Source: Flavobacteriaceae bacterium (lineage in GTDB: Bacteria; Bacteroidota; Bacteroidia; Flavobacteriales; Flavobacteriaceae). Taken from it: a DNA stretch of 64,000 nt. The notes under the pieces were generated by a model. That model was not told the origin of the DNA and made no database searches. It saw only the letters and a program-made list of their open reading frames with translations. Shown here piece by piece: positions 1 to 11,431 of the stretch. The DNA lies in contig CANHEA010000002.1 of assembly GCA_947459635.1 (NCBI GenBank), positions 1-64,000 of the forward strand, in the 5' to 3' direction. The stretch's first letter is position 1, and every line of letters starts with the position of its first letter. A program made the translations under genes and the position numbers.

Positions 1-1
1 A

Positions 2-835
2 ACCATTTCCTTGGAAGGATTCGATGGTCGAATTGAGCCATTTAATGAACTAATTCACTACATCCGACCACATAAAGGTCAAATAGTAACTGCTAAAAGA
101 GTAACAGATTTTTTAGAAGGAAGTCAGATTATTAGTCAAAAAAAGGAGCATGTTCAAGACCCATATTCTTTTAGATGTATTCCGCAAGTGCACGGCGCAT
201 CAAAAGACGCAATTGATTACGCCAAACGGGTCTTTAAAACCGAAATTAATTCTGTTACAGACAATCCCAATATCTTTAGAGAGAGTGATCAAATTATTTC
301 TGGAGGAAATTTTCATGGTCAACCATTGGCTATTGCTTTGGATTTCTTAGCCATTGCACTTGCTGAATTGGGTAGTATTTCAGAAAGAAGAACTTATCAA
401 TTGATTAGTGGAACCAGAGGATTACCGGCATTTCTTGTGGACAATCCAGGTTTAAATTCTGGATTTATGATTCCACAATATACCGCAGCAAGTATCGCTA
501 GTCAGAATAAACAATTAGCGACGCCGGCAAGTGTAGATAGCATCGTGTCATCGAATGGACAAGAAGATCACGTTAGCATGGGCGCAAATGCCGCAACAAA
601 ATGTTTGCGCGTAATGGAGAATTTAGAGCGTATTTTAGCTATTGAACTGATGAACGCCTCTCAAGCAGTTGAGTTTAGAAGGCCGCTTCAATCTAGCGAT
701 TTTATTGAGTTGTTTCTTAAGTCGTATCGTGAAGAAGTTCCTTTGGTTAAAGAAGACCGAATTTTGCACTATGATATCGAAAATTCGATTGCTTTTTTGA
801 ACAGTTTTATCTTGGATGAAAGTGTTCTTGAGTAA
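2..835 (+). CDS. hutH: HAL/PAL/TAL-family aromatic amino acid (histidine) ammonia-lyase, C-terminal part, 5' truncated by window
   Basis: Frame is open to the window edge. Motifs PQVHGASKDAI, SVTDNPNIF, GGNFHGQPLA and QEDHVSMGANAA are typical of the HAL/PAL family. The MIO-forming region lies outside the window. Confidence 0.85.
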   Translation, partial: TISLEGFDGRIEPFNELIHYIRPHKGQIVTAKRVTDFLEGSQIISQKKEHVQDPYSFRCIPQVHGASKDAIDYAKRVFKTEINSVTDNPNIFRESDQIISGGNFHGQPLAIALDFLAIALAELGSISERRTYQLISGTRGLPAFLVDNPGLNSGFMIPQYTAASIASQNKQLATPASVDSIVSSNGQEDHVSMGANAATKCLRVMENLERILAIELMNASQAVEFRRPLQSSDFIELFLKSYREEVPLVKEDRILHYDIENSIAFLNSFILDESVLE

Positions 836-838
836 ATT

Positions 839-1363
839 CTAATTCCCCAGATTGCCCAAAGTTTTATGGATTTTTCGCTTGTGATGTGTTTGACGTAGCA
901 TGTCGTTTCCAGAAATGATACTGATATTACCATCAACTTCGAACATCGCTAGCTTTACATCTTTAAAATATTCAACGCCGTGTTCACGCATGGCTTCCTG
1001 TAACTCTTCTGATGTAATTCCCAAACCAGCCAGCGTTTTGAATTCAATCTTACCATCATGAATTAGTATTTGAGGTTTATCATTTACAAGGTCGCCGATG
1101 AATTTAATTCTTAAAATAAACTTCTTGAAAATGTAGTTCATAACGAAAAGGGAAAATGCCGCGGCAATTCCACCTGTTAACGTAGTATTGGCTCCTACCA
1201 TTGCATTTTGAACCGAGTTGCTTATTAATAGCACCAAGATAATATCGGCTGAATTTAATTGTGATAATTCTTTTTTGCCGAAAATACGTAATGCAATAAC
1301 CATAAAAAGGTATACTACAACAGAACGAACGACAACATCCAAATAGGAATTCATATAGACCAA
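839..1363 (-). CDS. DUF421 (YetF-like) membrane protein
   Basis: N-terminal TM helices, 'ALRIFGKKELSQLNSADIILVLLISNSVQNAMVG' and a C-terminal 'LLIHDGKI..E.L..G..EELQEAMREHGV' domain. Confidence 0.85.
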   Translation of the reverse strand: MVYMNSYLDVVVRSVVVYLFMVIALRIFGKKELSQLNSADIILVLLISNSVQNAMVGANTTLTGGIAAAFSLFVMNYIFKKFILRIKFIGDLVNDKPQILIHDGKIEFKTLAGLGITSEELQEAMREHGVEYFKDVKLAMFEVDGNISIISGNDMLRQTHHKRKIHKTLGNLGN

Positions 1364-2209
1364 TTATATTTTTCTAAGCAACATTGTAGTATGCATGCAC
1401 GAGTACAGATCAGAGAGGTTGGTGCAGTTCCAATCTTTATTGACCATTTTCGCAATTACTCTTGATTTGTAAGCATCATTTAGTGGAAGTAAATTAAGGA
1501 ATACTCCATATTTACTTTTACCAAGAACACCTCTCATTTCTTCAATTTTGAAGTTGGTGTTGATTTTATTCAAAACTGCTTTGGTAAAGGGCCATTCCCA
1601 ATCTTTATCACTTTGAAATGGTCTGTACAACGTTCTAAGAACCTTTATTGGAAAGCTAGTTTCAAGCGGATCGTACGAAATGATCACACCGTTTGTGCTA
1701 AGTTTTTCTTTTAGTTTAGAAACAAGTACGTCGAAGTTTTCAAAATGATGCAAAACACCATATGCGTATATAATATCAAAATTATTATGATGAAATTCTG
1801 GAGAAAGAAAATCAACCGCAATGGCTTTTGCATTAGGACAATTTTCATTTTCTATCCTTTTTTGAAGACTTCCAATAGCCACATCACTCAAATCAATGCC
1901 AATATATTCTTTCGCATTTTTCGCCATATAGAGCGAAAGTGCATTTCCGCGTAAACATCCTAAATCTAAAACTTTTTTATTACTTAAATCTCCAAGCCAA
2001 ACTTTATGCTCGTCATATACGCGATCTTTGATATCAAATTTGCTTCGAAAATTACTTAGTGCTCCGTTTCGAAAACCAAACCATAATGTCGATACAAAAT
2101 TGGTTTTAGCTTTACTATCTGAATTATAAAACTCTTTTTGCCTTTTGTTTATTTCAAGAATATCTTCTGTGCTTTTCATAGGAAATAATAAGTTGATGCT
2201 ATTTTGCAA
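1364..2209 (-). CDS. class I SAM-dependent methyltransferase
   Basis: 'KVLDLGCLRGNALSLYMA' motif I and 'FDIIYAYGVLHHF'. Confidence 0.8.
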   Translation of the reverse strand: MQNSINLLFPMKSTEDILEINKRQKEFYNSDSKAKTNFVSTLWFGFRNGALSNFRSKFDIKDRVYDEHKVWLGDLSNKKVLDLGCLRGNALSLYMAKNAKEYIGIDLSDVAIGSLQKRIENENCPNAKAIAVDFLSPEFHHNNFDIIYAYGVLHHFENFDVLVSKLKEKLSTNGVIISYDPLETSFPIKVLRTLYRPFQSDKDWEWPFTKAVLNKINTNFKIEEMRGVLGKSKYGVFLNLLPLNDAYKSRVIAKMVNKDWNCTNLSDLYSCMHTTMLLRKI

Positions 2210-2215
2210 ATGTAA

Positions 2216-3598
2216 TTATATTGGCGCGTTATTTAGCTTAAAATTTTTTTCAATTGCGCGAATCATTTCGCCAGCAATGTCTTTGTTTGTGGCGTTCTCA
2301 ATGCCTTCCAAACCTGGAGACGAATTAACTTCTAGCAATAAAGGACCTTTAGAAGATCGGATAATATCGACGCCCGCAACTCTTAAATCCATTGCTTTAG
2401 CAGCCTTGACGGCAATTTTCTTTTCTTCTGCTGTGGGTTTAATGACGGAGGCGGTTCCACCTAAATGAATGTTCGCTCGAAACTCTCCTGGTAAAGCTTC
2501 CCTTTGTATAGCAGCCACTACTTTTCCATCTATGACAAAGCAACGAATATCTTTTCCATTGGCTTCTTTGATAAATTCTTGGACTAATATATTGGCATTT
2601 AGACTTTTAAAAGCATTAATTACACTTTCTGCCGCTTTTTTTGTTTCAGCAATCACCACACCTTTTCCTTGAGTTCCTTCAAGTAATTTTACAATTAATG
2701 GCGGACCACCAACCATTTTAATTAAGTCATCTGTATCTAAAGGGGAATTTGCAAATCCAGTTGTAGGAATTTCAATCCCGTGATTTAACAAAAGCTGCAA
2801 CGAAAACAATTTATCTCTCGATTGTGTAATCGCAGTTGAAGAATTTAAACAAAAGACCTTTAATGCTTCAAACTGTCTTGTCAAAGCGCAACCGTAAAAT
2901 GTAATACTTGGGCGAATACGTGGAATAATGGCATCAAATTCATTTAGAATTTTACCTCCACGATAGTGTATTTGCGGTTTCGTGGCATCCAATTTCATAT
3001 AACACTCCTTGATATTCAAAAAGTGCATTTCGTGCCCACGCATTTCACCAGCATCCATAATACGCTTATTGCTGTATAATTCAGGGTTACTCGCTAAAAG
3101 TCCAATGCGAAGTCCGGTAGCTGCTTTTTCGGAATCCTTATAAATTTCTTTTAAATTGTCAGATGTCGACTGACCTAATAGATAGAGTTGTTCTGGGTCT
3201 ACAAGCACTCTGCCGCTCATAGCTTCTCTTCCTAAAAGCATTCTAAATCCCATTGAATCTCTGTTGGTCAGCGTCATTTCGATCGTCCAACTAGCGTTTC
3301 CGATGTCCAATGTTGTTTGGATTACATAGCGTTGTTCTCGAAATCCACTTGAACTTTTTACATATCTCTTGTCTACTAATGGAGCCTCACAATGAAGAAT
3401 TGTTTTCAAGTTATTTTGAATTGGATTAATATCAAACTTTACCCAATTGGCGCCATCTTTTAGGAATGGTGATATATTTATAGCGTGAAGCGCTGAAGTC
3501 TTTGCTCCTGAATCTACACGAGCTTTTATCTTGGGGATTCCTAGGTCTGGAAAAGAAAACCATTCTTCACTTCCAAAAATTACTTTGTTTAGGGACAT
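2216..3598 (-). CDS. rimK: Fusion of RimB-like retropepsin/'ATP-dependent zinc protease' domain with RimK-family ATP-grasp glutamate ligase
   Basis: N-terminal '[15 protein letters not shown]...MLLGREAM' (PF05618-like). C-terminal RimK ATP-grasp '[11 protein letters not shown]', '[19 protein letters not shown]', '[14 protein letters not shown]'. Confidence 0.85.
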   Translation of the reverse strand: MSLNKVIFGSEEWFSFPDLGIPKIKARVDSGAKTSALHAINISPFLKDGANWVKFDINPIQNNLKTILHCEAPLVDKRYVKSSSGFREQRYVIQTTLDIGNASWTIEMTLTNRDSMGFRMLLGREAMSGRVLVDPEQLYLLGQSTSDNLKEIYKDSEKAATGLRIGLLASNPELYSNKRIMDAGEMRGHEMHFLNIKECYMKLDATKPQIHYRGGKILNEFDAIIPRIRPSITFYGCALTRQFEALKVFCLNSSTAITQSRDKLFSLQLLLNHGIEIPTTGFANSPLDTDDLIKMVGGPPLIVKLLEGTQGKGVVIAETKKAAESVINAFKSLNANILVQEFIKEANGKDIRCFVIDGKVVAAIQREALPGEFRANIHLGGTASVIKPTAEEKKIAVKAAKAMDLRVAGVDIIRSSKGPLLLEVNSSPGLEGIENATNKDIAGEMIRAIEKNFKLNNAPI

Positions 3599-3654
3599 GA
3601 GTTAAAATAAAAATAAGTTTCGAAAGTAATCATTATTACTTAGCGCCAAAATAA

Positions 3655-3690
3655 TAAACAAAAAAAAACCTACTATTTAGTAGGTTTTTC
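3655..3690 (-). terminator. Intrinsic terminator at the 3' end of clpC
   Basis: AACCTACT-attt-AGTAGGTT hairpin with an A-run on + (U-run on -), overlapping the last codons of clpC. Confidence 0.65.
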
Positions 3691-6216
3691 TGCTTTTTGA
3701 ACTTTCACTGTGAGCTCTTGCAAACTTTCGTCCAAATCCATAAAGATTTCATCTCCAGAAAGTAGTTTAGAGGTAATGATTTCCTCCGCTAAGGCATCTT
3801 CAACATATTTCTGAATCGCTCTTTTTAATGGTCGAGCACCAAATTGACGATCGAAACCTTTTTCTGCTATAAATGCTTTGGCTTTATCGGAAAGACTTAA
3901 TTGATATCCTAATTCAGCAACACGAGCATATAATTTTTTCAATTCGATTTCAATAATCAAATCGATATCTTCTTTTTCTAAAGCATTGAAAACAATAACA
4001 TCATCAATTCTGTTTAAGAATTCCGGAGCGAAGGTTTTCTTCAAGGCATTTTCAATGATGCTTTTCGAATTATCGTCAGCTTGAGCAATCTTGGCTGCGG
4101 TTCCGAAACCAACACCTTGTCCGAAATCTTTTAATTGTCTGGCGCCAACATTCGATGTCATGATTACAATTGTATTCTTAAAATCGATTTTTCTTCCCAA
4201 ACTATCAGTTAAATAGCCGTCGTCTAAAACTTGCAAAAGCATGTTAAAAACATCTGGATGCGCTTTTTCAATTTCATCTAAAAGAACTACACAATAAGGT
4301 TTTCTTCTGACTTTCTCAGTCAATTGACCACCTTCTTCATACCCTACATATCCTGGAGGTGCTCCAACTAGTCTCGAGATGGAGAATTTCTCCATATATT
4401 CACTCATGTCAATTCTAATCAAAGCGTCTTCAGAATCGAAAAGTTCTTTCGCCAAAACTTTGGCTAATTGCGTTTTTCCAACACCAGTTTGACCAAGGAA
4501 AATAAATGAGCCAATTGGTTTGTTTGGATCTTTCAGTCCAGCTCTGTTTCTTTGAATAGAACGCGCAATTTTTAACACTGCGTCTTTTTGTCCAATAACT
4601 TTATTTTCAATAAGTTCCGGAAGTTTAGCTAATTTGTTGCTTTCCGTTTGAGCGATACGATTTACCGGGATTCCAGTCATCATCGAAACGACATCAGCAA
4701 CATTATCTTCTGTCACTACAATTCGATTACTCTTAGAATCTTCTTCCCATTGCTCTTGCGCGATTGCTAAATCTTTTTCAATCCGTTTCTCATCATCGCG
4801 AAGTTTTGCTGCTTCTTCATATTTCTGTTTTTTTACGACAGAGTTCTTCGATTCACGAACTTCTTCCAATTGTCTTTCTAATTCCAAAATTTGTTTTGGA
4901 ACTTCAATATTGGTAATGTGAACTCGAGAACCTGCCTCGTCAAGAGCATCAATTGCTTTGTCTGGTAGGAATCGTTCCGACATGTATCTGTTGGTCAATT
5001 TTACACAAGCTTCAATTGCTTCTGGAGTATAATTAACATTATGATGGTCTTCGTATTTATTTTTGATGTTATTCAATATGGTAATTGTTTCCTCCACAGA
5101 AGTAGGTTCCACAATAATCTTTTGAAAACGTCTTTCTAAGGCGCCATCTTTTTCTATGTATTGACGGTACTCATCTAATGTAGTAGCTCCGATACATTGT
5201 ATTTCACCTCGCGCTAATGCAGGTTTAAACATATTAGACGCATCTAATGAACCTGTTGCTCCACCAGCACCAACGATAGTGTGAATTTCGTCAATGAAAA
5301 GAATGATATCATCATTTTTCTCTAATTCATTCATCACGGCTTTCATTCGTTCTTCAAACTGTCCTCTGTATTTAGTTCCAGCAACTAAGCTCGCTAGATC
5401 TAAGGTCACAACTCTTTTGTTAAACAAAATGCGAGATACTTTCTTTTGTGTAATACGCAAGGCTAAACCTTCTGCAATGGCTGATTTTCCAACTCCTGGT
5501 TCACCAATCAAAAGTGGATTGTTCTTTTTTCGACGGCTTAAGATCTGAGAAACTCTTTCTATTTCTTTCTCACGACCTACGACAGGGTCGAGTTTTCCTT
5601 CTTCGGCCATTTCTGTTAGGTCGCGTCCAAAATTATCTAAAACAGGTGTTTTAGACTTTTTATTTGATTTATTGGCAGGATTATTAAAGCTTCCTTCCTT
5701 TAGACTGTCATCTTGACCTGAATCCTCATTAAAAGACTCATTTTTTGGCAAGTTTTCTAGGTAATTATCTTCGTTCGGTGTCATGTTAAGATATTGTTCT
5801 TTAGCTAGATCATAATCTATTTTAAGTTTATTTAATAGCTTGGTTGTTGGATCATTTTCATTTCTTAAAATACATAATAACAAATGAGCAGTACTGATAG
5901 ACGTACTTTGAAAAACTTTGGCTTCCAAAAAAGTAGTTTTTAAGGCGCGTTCTGCTTGTCTCGTTAAGTGTAAGTTTTTCTTTTCGTTACTAACGGTTAC
6001 GTTAGGATTGGCGGGGCTTAAGATTTCAACTTTTCTACGTAAATGGTCAAGATCAACGGATAAGTTATTTAAGATGGTTATCGCTTTGCCATTTCCATCT
6101 CTTAAAATCCCAAGCATAAGATGTTCTGTACCAATAAAATCATGACCTAATCGCAAGGCTTCTTCTTTACTGTAGGTAATTACATCTTTGACTCTAGGTG
6201 AAAAATTATCATCCAT
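3673..6216 (-). CDS. clpC: ATP-dependent Clp protease ATP-binding subunit ClpC
   Basis: Clp_N repeats. Two AAA+ modules with '[13 protein letters not shown]' and '[12 protein letters not shown]', a UVR-like coiled coil and '[10 protein letters not shown]'. Confidence 0.95.
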   Translation of the reverse strand: MDDNFSPRVKDVITYSKEEALRLGHDFIGTEHLMLGILRDGNGKAITILNNLSVDLDHLRRKVEILSPANPNVTVSNEKKNLHLTRQAERALKTTFLEAKVFQSTSISTAHLLLCILRNENDPTTKLLNKLKIDYDLAKEQYLNMTPNEDNYLENLPKNESFNEDSGQDDSLKEGSFNNPANKSNKKSKTPVLDNFGRDLTEMAEEGKLDPVVGREKEIERVSQILSRRKKNNPLLIGEPGVGKSAIAEGLALRITQKKVSRILFNKRVVTLDLASLVAGTKYRGQFEERMKAVMNELEKNDDIILFIDEIHTIVGAGGATGSLDASNMFKPALARGEIQCIGATTLDEYRQYIEKDGALERRFQKIIVEPTSVEETITILNNIKNKYEDHHNVNYTPEAIEACVKLTNRYMSERFLPDKAIDALDEAGSRVHITNIEVPKQILELERQLEEVRESKNSVVKKQKYEEAAKLRDDEKRIEKDLAIAQEQWEEDSKSNRIVVTEDNVADVVSMMTGIPVNRIAQTESNKLAKLPELIENKVIGQKDAVLKIARSIQRNRAGLKDPNKPIGSFIFLGQTGVGKTQLAKVLAKELFDSEDALIRIDMSEYMEKFSISRLVGAPPGYVGYEEGGQLTEKVRRKPYCVVLLDEIEKAHPDVFNMLLQVLDDGYLTDSLGRKIDFKNTIVIMTSNVGARQLKDFGQGVGFGTAAKIAQADDNSKSIIENALKKTFAPEFLNRIDDVIVFNALEKEDIDLIIEIELKKLYARVAELGYQLSLSDKAKAFIAEKGFDRQFGARPLKRAIQKYVEDALAEEIITSKLLSGDEIFMDLDESLQELTVKVQKAEKPTK

Positions 6217-6474
6217 AAATATAGGTTTGGTTGTGTAAATTTAGTGAATATCGAGCTTCAAACAAAAACCGTTCCTTACAAAATCTACTGTCAGCTAATA
6301 GACAAAAAAAAACTAAAAAAAATTAGGTGTCCAGAATTAACTTATTAACCGAAAATAGCACTCATTTTGTTAATAAATCAAGGAAAATTCTACCTGTTTT
6401 TGACCTTAAAATAGTCGAGAAAGGTTATATTAGCAAGATTTTTTTAAACAATATAATTTTAAAATAAATAGAAT

Positions 6475-9099
6475 ATGTCAGACGGAGAAAAGTTAATCCC
6501 TATTAACATTGAAGATGAAATGAAATCAGCTTACATCGACTATTCGATGTCGGTAATTGTATCAAGAGCACTTCCAGATGTTAGAGACGGCTTGAAACCT
6601 GTACACCGTAGAGTTTTATATGGAATGTATGATTTAGGAGTTTTTTCAAATAGAGCTCACAAGAAATCCGCAAGAATTGTTGGAGAAGTTTTAGGAAAGT
6701 ATCATCCTCATGGAGATACATCTGTTTATGATGCCATGGTCCGTATGGCGCAAGAATGGAGTTTGCGTTATTTACTAATTGACGGACAAGGTAATTTCGG
6801 TTCAGTTGACGGCGATAGTCCTGCAGCGATGCGATATACCGAAGCCAGAATGAAAAAAATGTCTGAGGACATCATGGCCGATATCGACAAGGAAACTGTT
6901 GATTTTCAGTTGAACTTTGACGATACGCTCTACGAGCCTAAAGTGATGCCAACAAGAGTTCCAAATCTTTTGATTAATGGTGCTTCTGGAATTGCAGTAG
7001 GTATGGCTACCAATATGGCGCCACACAATTTGACAGAAGTAGTTGACGGAACTTTGGCATATATCGACAATAATGATATCGAAATTGACGAATTAATCAA
7101 TCATATCAAAGCTCCTGATTTTCCAACAGGAGGTGTAATTTATGGTTACGAGGGAGTTCGCGAAGCTTTCAAAACAGGACGCGGTAGAATTGTAATGCGT
7201 GCTAAGGTTGCTTTTGAAGAAGTAGACGGTAGAGAATCGATTATCGTTACCGAAATTCCATATCAAGTCAACAAAGCCGAAATGATCAAGAAAACGGCGG
7301 ATTTAGTCAATGATAAAAAAATAGAGGGAATTGCGAACATTCGTGACGAATCGGATCGAAATGGAATGCGTATCGTATACATTTTAAAACGTGATGCTGT
7401 TGCTAATGTTGTTTTGAATACTTTATACAAATTTACCCAACTTCAATCTTCATTCAGTGTGAACAATATCGCACTAGTAAAAGGAAGACCTCAGATGTTG
7501 AATCTAAAAGATTTGATTCACTATTTTGTGGAGCATCGTCATGATGTTGTGGTTAGAAGAACGCAATTCGATTTAAGAAAAGCGGAAGAAAGAGCACACA
7601 TCTTAGAAGGTTTAATTATTGCGTCTGACAATATCGACGAAGTAATTGCCTTAATCAGAGGTTCTAAAAATACCGAAGAAGCTCGTGAAAAATTGATGGA
7701 GCGTTTCAAACTTTCCGATATTCAATCAAGAGCGATTGTTGAAATGCGTTTGCGTCAATTAACTGGTCTTGAACAAGATAAGTTAAGAGCGGAGTATGAG
7801 GAGATCATGAAATTAATAGAAGAATTGAAAGCTTTATTAGCAAGTAAAGAACTTCGTATGGAATTGATCAAAACCGAATTGATTGAAATCAGAGATAAAT
7901 ACGGTGACGAAAGACGTTCAACAATTGAATATTCTGGTGGTGACGTAAGTATTGAAGATTTGATAGCAGATGAAAACGTAGTAATTACTATTTCACACGC
8001 CGGATATATCAAACGTACAAATTTGACCGAATACAAAACTCAAAATAGAGGAGGAGTTGGACAGAAAAGCGCCGGAACAAGAGATCAAGATTTCCTTGAA
8101 CATATGTACGTAGCGACCAATCACCAATACATGATGTTCTTTACGCAAAAAGGAAAATGTTTCTGGATGCGTGTCTACGAAATTCCGGAAGGAAACAAAA
8201 CGGCAAAAGGACGTGCTTTACAAAACTTAATCAACATCGAAAGTGACGATAAAGTAAAAGCGTTTATCTGTACACAAGATCTAAAAGATAAAGAATACAC
8301 CAATAGTCATAATCTGGTTATGGTTACCAAAAAAGGACAGGTGAAGAAAACTTCTTTAGAGAAATACGCTAAACCTCGTGTGAATGGTGTTGCGGCAATT
8401 ACAATTCGCGAAGGAGATGAATTACTAGAAGCCAAACTAACGAACGGTGAAAGCCAAATTATTGTTGCGGTAAAATCTGGAAAATTAGTTCGATTTGAAG
8501 AAACGAAAACCAGACCAATGGGAAGAACAGCATCTGGAGTTCGCGGTATTACACTAAAAGATGATACTGATGAAGTAATCGGAATGGTTACCGTAAATGA
8601 TATGAGCAGCGAAATTCTAGTGGTTGCAGAAAACGGTTACGGAAAACGCTCAAGCCTTGACGATTATAGAATTACGAATCGTGGTGGTAAAGGTGTGAAA
8701 ACACTTAATATTACAGAGAAAACAGGAAAACTAATCTCTATCAATGCGGTTACTGACAACGATGATTTGATGATTATTAATAAATCAGGTTTGACAATCA
8801 GAATGGCTGTAGAAGATCTTCGTGTTATGGGAAGAGCTACGCAAGGAGTGAAGTTGATCAATATCAAAGGAAATGATTCTATTGCGGCAGTTACGAAAGT
8901 AATGAAAGACGACGTCGCTGAAGTTGTTTTGGATGAGGATGGCAACGTCATTGAAGACACAGCAATCGAAAGAGTTAAACCAGTTCTAGAAATTCTCGAA
9001 GATGACGGAGCCGCTGACGATGATGAAGATGACGACGATGAAGAAGTCATTGAGGATGATGAAAGCGACGATGACGCTGATGAGACAGACGAAGAATAA
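6475..9099 (+). CDS. gyrA: DNA gyrase subunit A
   Basis: '[33 protein letters not shown]', catalytic '[10 protein letters not shown]', C-terminal beta-pinwheel repeats and a very acidic C-terminal tail. Confidence 0.97.
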   Translation: MSDGEKLIPINIEDEMKSAYIDYSMSVIVSRALPDVRDGLKPVHRRVLYGMYDLGVFSNRAHKKSARIVGEVLGKYHPHGDTSVYDAMVRMAQEWSLRYLLIDGQGNFGSVDGDSPAAMRYTEARMKKMSEDIMADIDKETVDFQLNFDDTLYEPKVMPTRVPNLLINGASGIAVGMATNMAPHNLTEVVDGTLAYIDNNDIEIDELINHIKAPDFPTGGVIYGYEGVREAFKTGRGRIVMRAKVAFEEVDGRESIIVTEIPYQVNKAEMIKKTADLVNDKKIEGIANIRDESDRNGMRIVYILKRDAVANVVLNTLYKFTQLQSSFSVNNIALVKGRPQMLNLKDLIHYFVEHRHDVVVRRTQFDLRKAEERAHILEGLIIASDNIDEVIALIRGSKNTEEAREKLMERFKLSDIQSRAIVEMRLRQLTGLEQDKLRAEYEEIMKLIEELKALLASKELRMELIKTELIEIRDKYGDERRSTIEYSGGDVSIEDLIADENVVITISHAGYIKRTNLTEYKTQNRGGVGQKSAGTRDQDFLEHMYVATNHQYMMFFTQKGKCFWMRVYEIPEGNKTAKGRALQNLINIESDDKVKAFICTQDLKDKEYTNSHNLVMVTKKGQVKKTSLEKYAKPRVNGVAAITIREGDELLEAKLTNGESQIIVAVKSGKLVRFEETKTRPMGRTASGVRGITLKDDTDEVIGMVTVNDMSSEILVVAENGYGKRSSLDDYRITNRGGKGVKTLNITEKTGKLISINAVTDNDDLMIINKSGLTIRMAVEDLRVMGRATQGVKLINIKGNDSIAAVTKVMKDDVAEVVLDEDGNVIEDTAIERVKPVLEILEDDGAADDDEDDDDEEVIEDDESDDDADETDEE

Positions 9100-9107
9100 A
9101 TAGTGAA

Positions 9108-9147
9108 GTGCATTTCAATCGACATTCGATTGAAGTGCATTTTTTTT
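9108..9147 (+). terminator. Intrinsic terminator after gyrA
   Basis: GTGCATTTCAATCGA-cat-TCGATTGAAGTGCAT, a 15-bp stem with G-U pairs, followed by T8. Confidence 0.8.
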
Positions 9148-9176
9148 AAACTAAATATCAATTAAAATCAATATAA

Positions 9177-10460
9177 ATGAAAAGTAAATATGTAGTTCTC
9201 ACAGCAGCTTTACTAGTATCGATGAGTAATTTCGCTCAGAAAGATCAAATTAAAGCAGCTGAAAAAGCCTTGAAAAACGGCAACAGCGCAGAAGCGGTTT
9301 CAACATTAGCACAAGCTGAATCTACCATTGGTGCGGCAACAGATGCTGAAAAAGCGCAATTCTATTTTGTGAAAGGAAATGCCCATTTGGATATGGCAAC
9401 TAAGAAGATGGATTTGGCGAAAAATTTATCGGCGGCAGCCAAAGCATATCAAGAAGTACTTTCTGTTGAAAAAGCTTCTGGGAAATCTAAATATACCACG
9501 CAGGTGCAATCGTCTATCGCGGATATTAAAAATCAATTGATTAACGGAGCGGTAGATGCTGGAAATGCAAAAGACTACAAGACAGCTTCTAAGTTACTTT
9601 ACCAATCTTATGAATTGGACAAAACTGATCAGGAGAAGTTGTATTACGCGGGAAATTATGCCTTAAATGGAGAAGATTATGACACCGCACTTTCTTATTA
9701 TGAAGATTTAAAAAAACAGAATTACTCTGGAGAGGGAACTGGGTACTATGCAAAGAATGTGCTTAATGAACAAGAGGAGTTTTTTGGCGCCACTGCAGCG
9801 TCGAAGACGGACCGAGACACCAAAGTTCGATTGAAATTGTATACGAATCCTAGAGATGAGAAAATTCCATCAAAGAGAGGGGAAATACTAAAAAACATTG
9901 CGCTAATATTAGTGCAACAAGGTAAAGTTGATCAAGCCAAACAAGCACTAGCAGACGCCAGAACTGCTAATCCTGATGATATATCAATTGCTATGACTGA
10001 GGCTAATGTTTATTTGGAGTTGAATGATTTTACAAACTACAAAAAAATTGTTGCGGAAGTATTAGAAAAGAACCCAAATGATGCTGATTTGTTATATAAT
10101 TTAGGAGTTATTGCCTCTAAAACGAATGCTGTAGAAGCTGAAGGCTATTATAAAAGAGCCATCGAAAGCAAACCAGATTTCACTAATGCCTACCTAAATC
10201 TTGCCATTCTAAAATTGGATGCTGACAAGAAAATCATTGAGGAAATGAATAAGTTAGGGACTTCAGAAAAAGATAATAAGAGATATGAGGTACTTAAGAA
10301 ACAAAGAGGCGACATGTTCAATTCCGCTTTGCCGTACTTGGAAAAAGCATTTGAATTAGATCCGAAAAACGAAGACGTTGGTACAACATTACTTAACGTT
10401 TACGGCGCACTTGAAATGACCGACAAGAAAAAAGCGCTAAAAGCAAAGCTCGGAAAATAA
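9177..10460 (+). CDS. Secreted/periplasmic tetratricopeptide repeat protein
   Basis: N-terminal signal peptide and repeated TPR units ('DADLLYNLGVIASKTNAVEAEGYYKRAIESKPDFTNAYLNLAIL'). Confidence 0.85.
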   Translation: MKSKYVVLTAALLVSMSNFAQKDQIKAAEKALKNGNSAEAVSTLAQAESTIGAATDAEKAQFYFVKGNAHLDMATKKMDLAKNLSAAAKAYQEVLSVEKASGKSKYTTQVQSSIADIKNQLINGAVDAGNAKDYKTASKLLYQSYELDKTDQEKLYYAGNYALNGEDYDTALSYYEDLKKQNYSGEGTGYYAKNVLNEQEEFFGATAASKTDRDTKVRLKLYTNPRDEKIPSKRGEILKNIALILVQQGKVDQAKQALADARTANPDDISIAMTEANVYLELNDFTNYKKIVAEVLEKNPNDADLLYNLGVIASKTNAVEAEGYYKRAIESKPDFTNAYLNLAILKLDADKKIIEEMNKLGTSEKDNKRYEVLKKQRGDMFNSALPYLEKAFELDPKNEDVGTTLLNVYGALEMTDKKKALKAKLGK

Positions 10461-10478
10461 TAAAGTTTAGTGTTACAC

Positions 10479-10513
10479 AAAAAAAGCCTGTCAAAATCGA
10501 CAGGCTTTTTTTA
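10479..10513. terminator. Bidirectional intrinsic terminator between convergent genes
   Basis: A-run, GCCTGTC-aaaatc-GACAGGC, T-run. Confidence 0.85.
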
Positions 10514-11272
10514 TATCATCTTCTTAATCACACGCAGTTTGTGTGTATGTCGATTGGTTTCAGCGTTATAAATACCCAAGTGATCTAATCTATCAATACG
10601 CACTTTTCCACTAGAATGAATGATGTAATTGTTGTCCATGATAATCCCTACGTGTATTATCTTTCCTTCCTCATTATCAAAAAACGCTAAATCACCAGGT
10701 TCACTTTCTTCAATAAAACTCAAAGCATCGCCTTCTGTCGCTTGCTGAGAAGCATCTCTTTTCAAACGGTAGCCATTCAGTTTATATACCATTTGCGTAA
10801 AACCAGAACAATCAATACCAAATGGTGTTTTTCCTCCCCATAAATACGGCGCATTCAAGTACATAAATGCGGTATTAATCAAATTAGATTTTGGCTTAAT
10901 CCCGCTAATTTTCATTCCTTCAAAATCAAAACTAGCCGTATTAATCTCGCTATGGTTCAAAAAGGATAACGAAGCTCCAAGTGGAATTGGCATTAATAAA
11001 TTATTGGGAGAAGTGATATACTCAACTAAATCTGAATTTAATACAATGGCGTCTTCAGACAACTGTTTGTAATCAACTTCCGTAATACTTTGAAATTGCT
11101 TGGCATCAATCCATCCTTCATAACCGTCATATTGCAACTTGATTTTTGCCCATTGTTGATGCTGCTCCAGCACCTCGAAATGTTCTCCAAATAACACTTG
11201 AGAAACAATTTCGCTTCTGTCACTCGAATCGGCACGTAATGGGATAATCGCTAAATTACAGATTCCAAACAT
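10511..11272 (-). CDS. SH3-domain / NlpC-P60 family C40 cysteine peptidase
   Basis: 'TPFGIDCSGFTQMVYKLNG..LKRDASQQA' and 'EPGDLAFFDNEEGKIIHVGI'. The start is revised to the internal Met at 11272 because the longer ORF runs into an intergenic repeat element. Confidence 0.85.
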   Translation of the reverse strand: MFGICNLAIIPLRADSSDRSEIVSQVLFGEHFEVLEQHQQWAKIKLQYDGYEGWIDAKQFQSITEVDYKQLSEDAIVLNSDLVEYITSPNNLLMPIPLGASLSFLNHSEINTASFDFEGMKISGIKPKSNLINTAFMYLNAPYLWGGKTPFGIDCSGFTQMVYKLNGYRLKRDASQQATEGDALSFIEESEPGDLAFFDNEEGKIIHVGIIMDNNYIIHSSGKVRIDRLDHLGIYNAETNRHTHKLRVIKKMI

Positions 11273-11311
11273 TCTTTTTATCTTGGATTTAAAATAATGA
11301 ATTTTGATTTT

Positions 11312-11375
11312 GGTAGCTATTTCCCGCTTTCCGCAGTATCTCTCCGAGGATACTTGCTGCAATCGGGGCTAGGGC
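11312..11375 (+). repeat. Dispersed structured intergenic element, copy B
   Basis: GGTAGCTATTTCCCGCT...TATCTC/GAGGATA...AATCGGGGCTAGGGC. Ends are shared with three other copies in the window. Confidence 0.8.
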
Positions 11376-11431
11376 AACAGACTATTAAAGTCGCCCATCT
11401 AAGAATCAAAATGCATCATTCACAATATTTT

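Noticed and set aside
8664-9161. 165-aa minus-strand serine-rich ORF
   Set aside because: It is the antisense of the GyrA acidic tail (GAT/GAC read as Ser-rich codons), with no promoter or homology signal.
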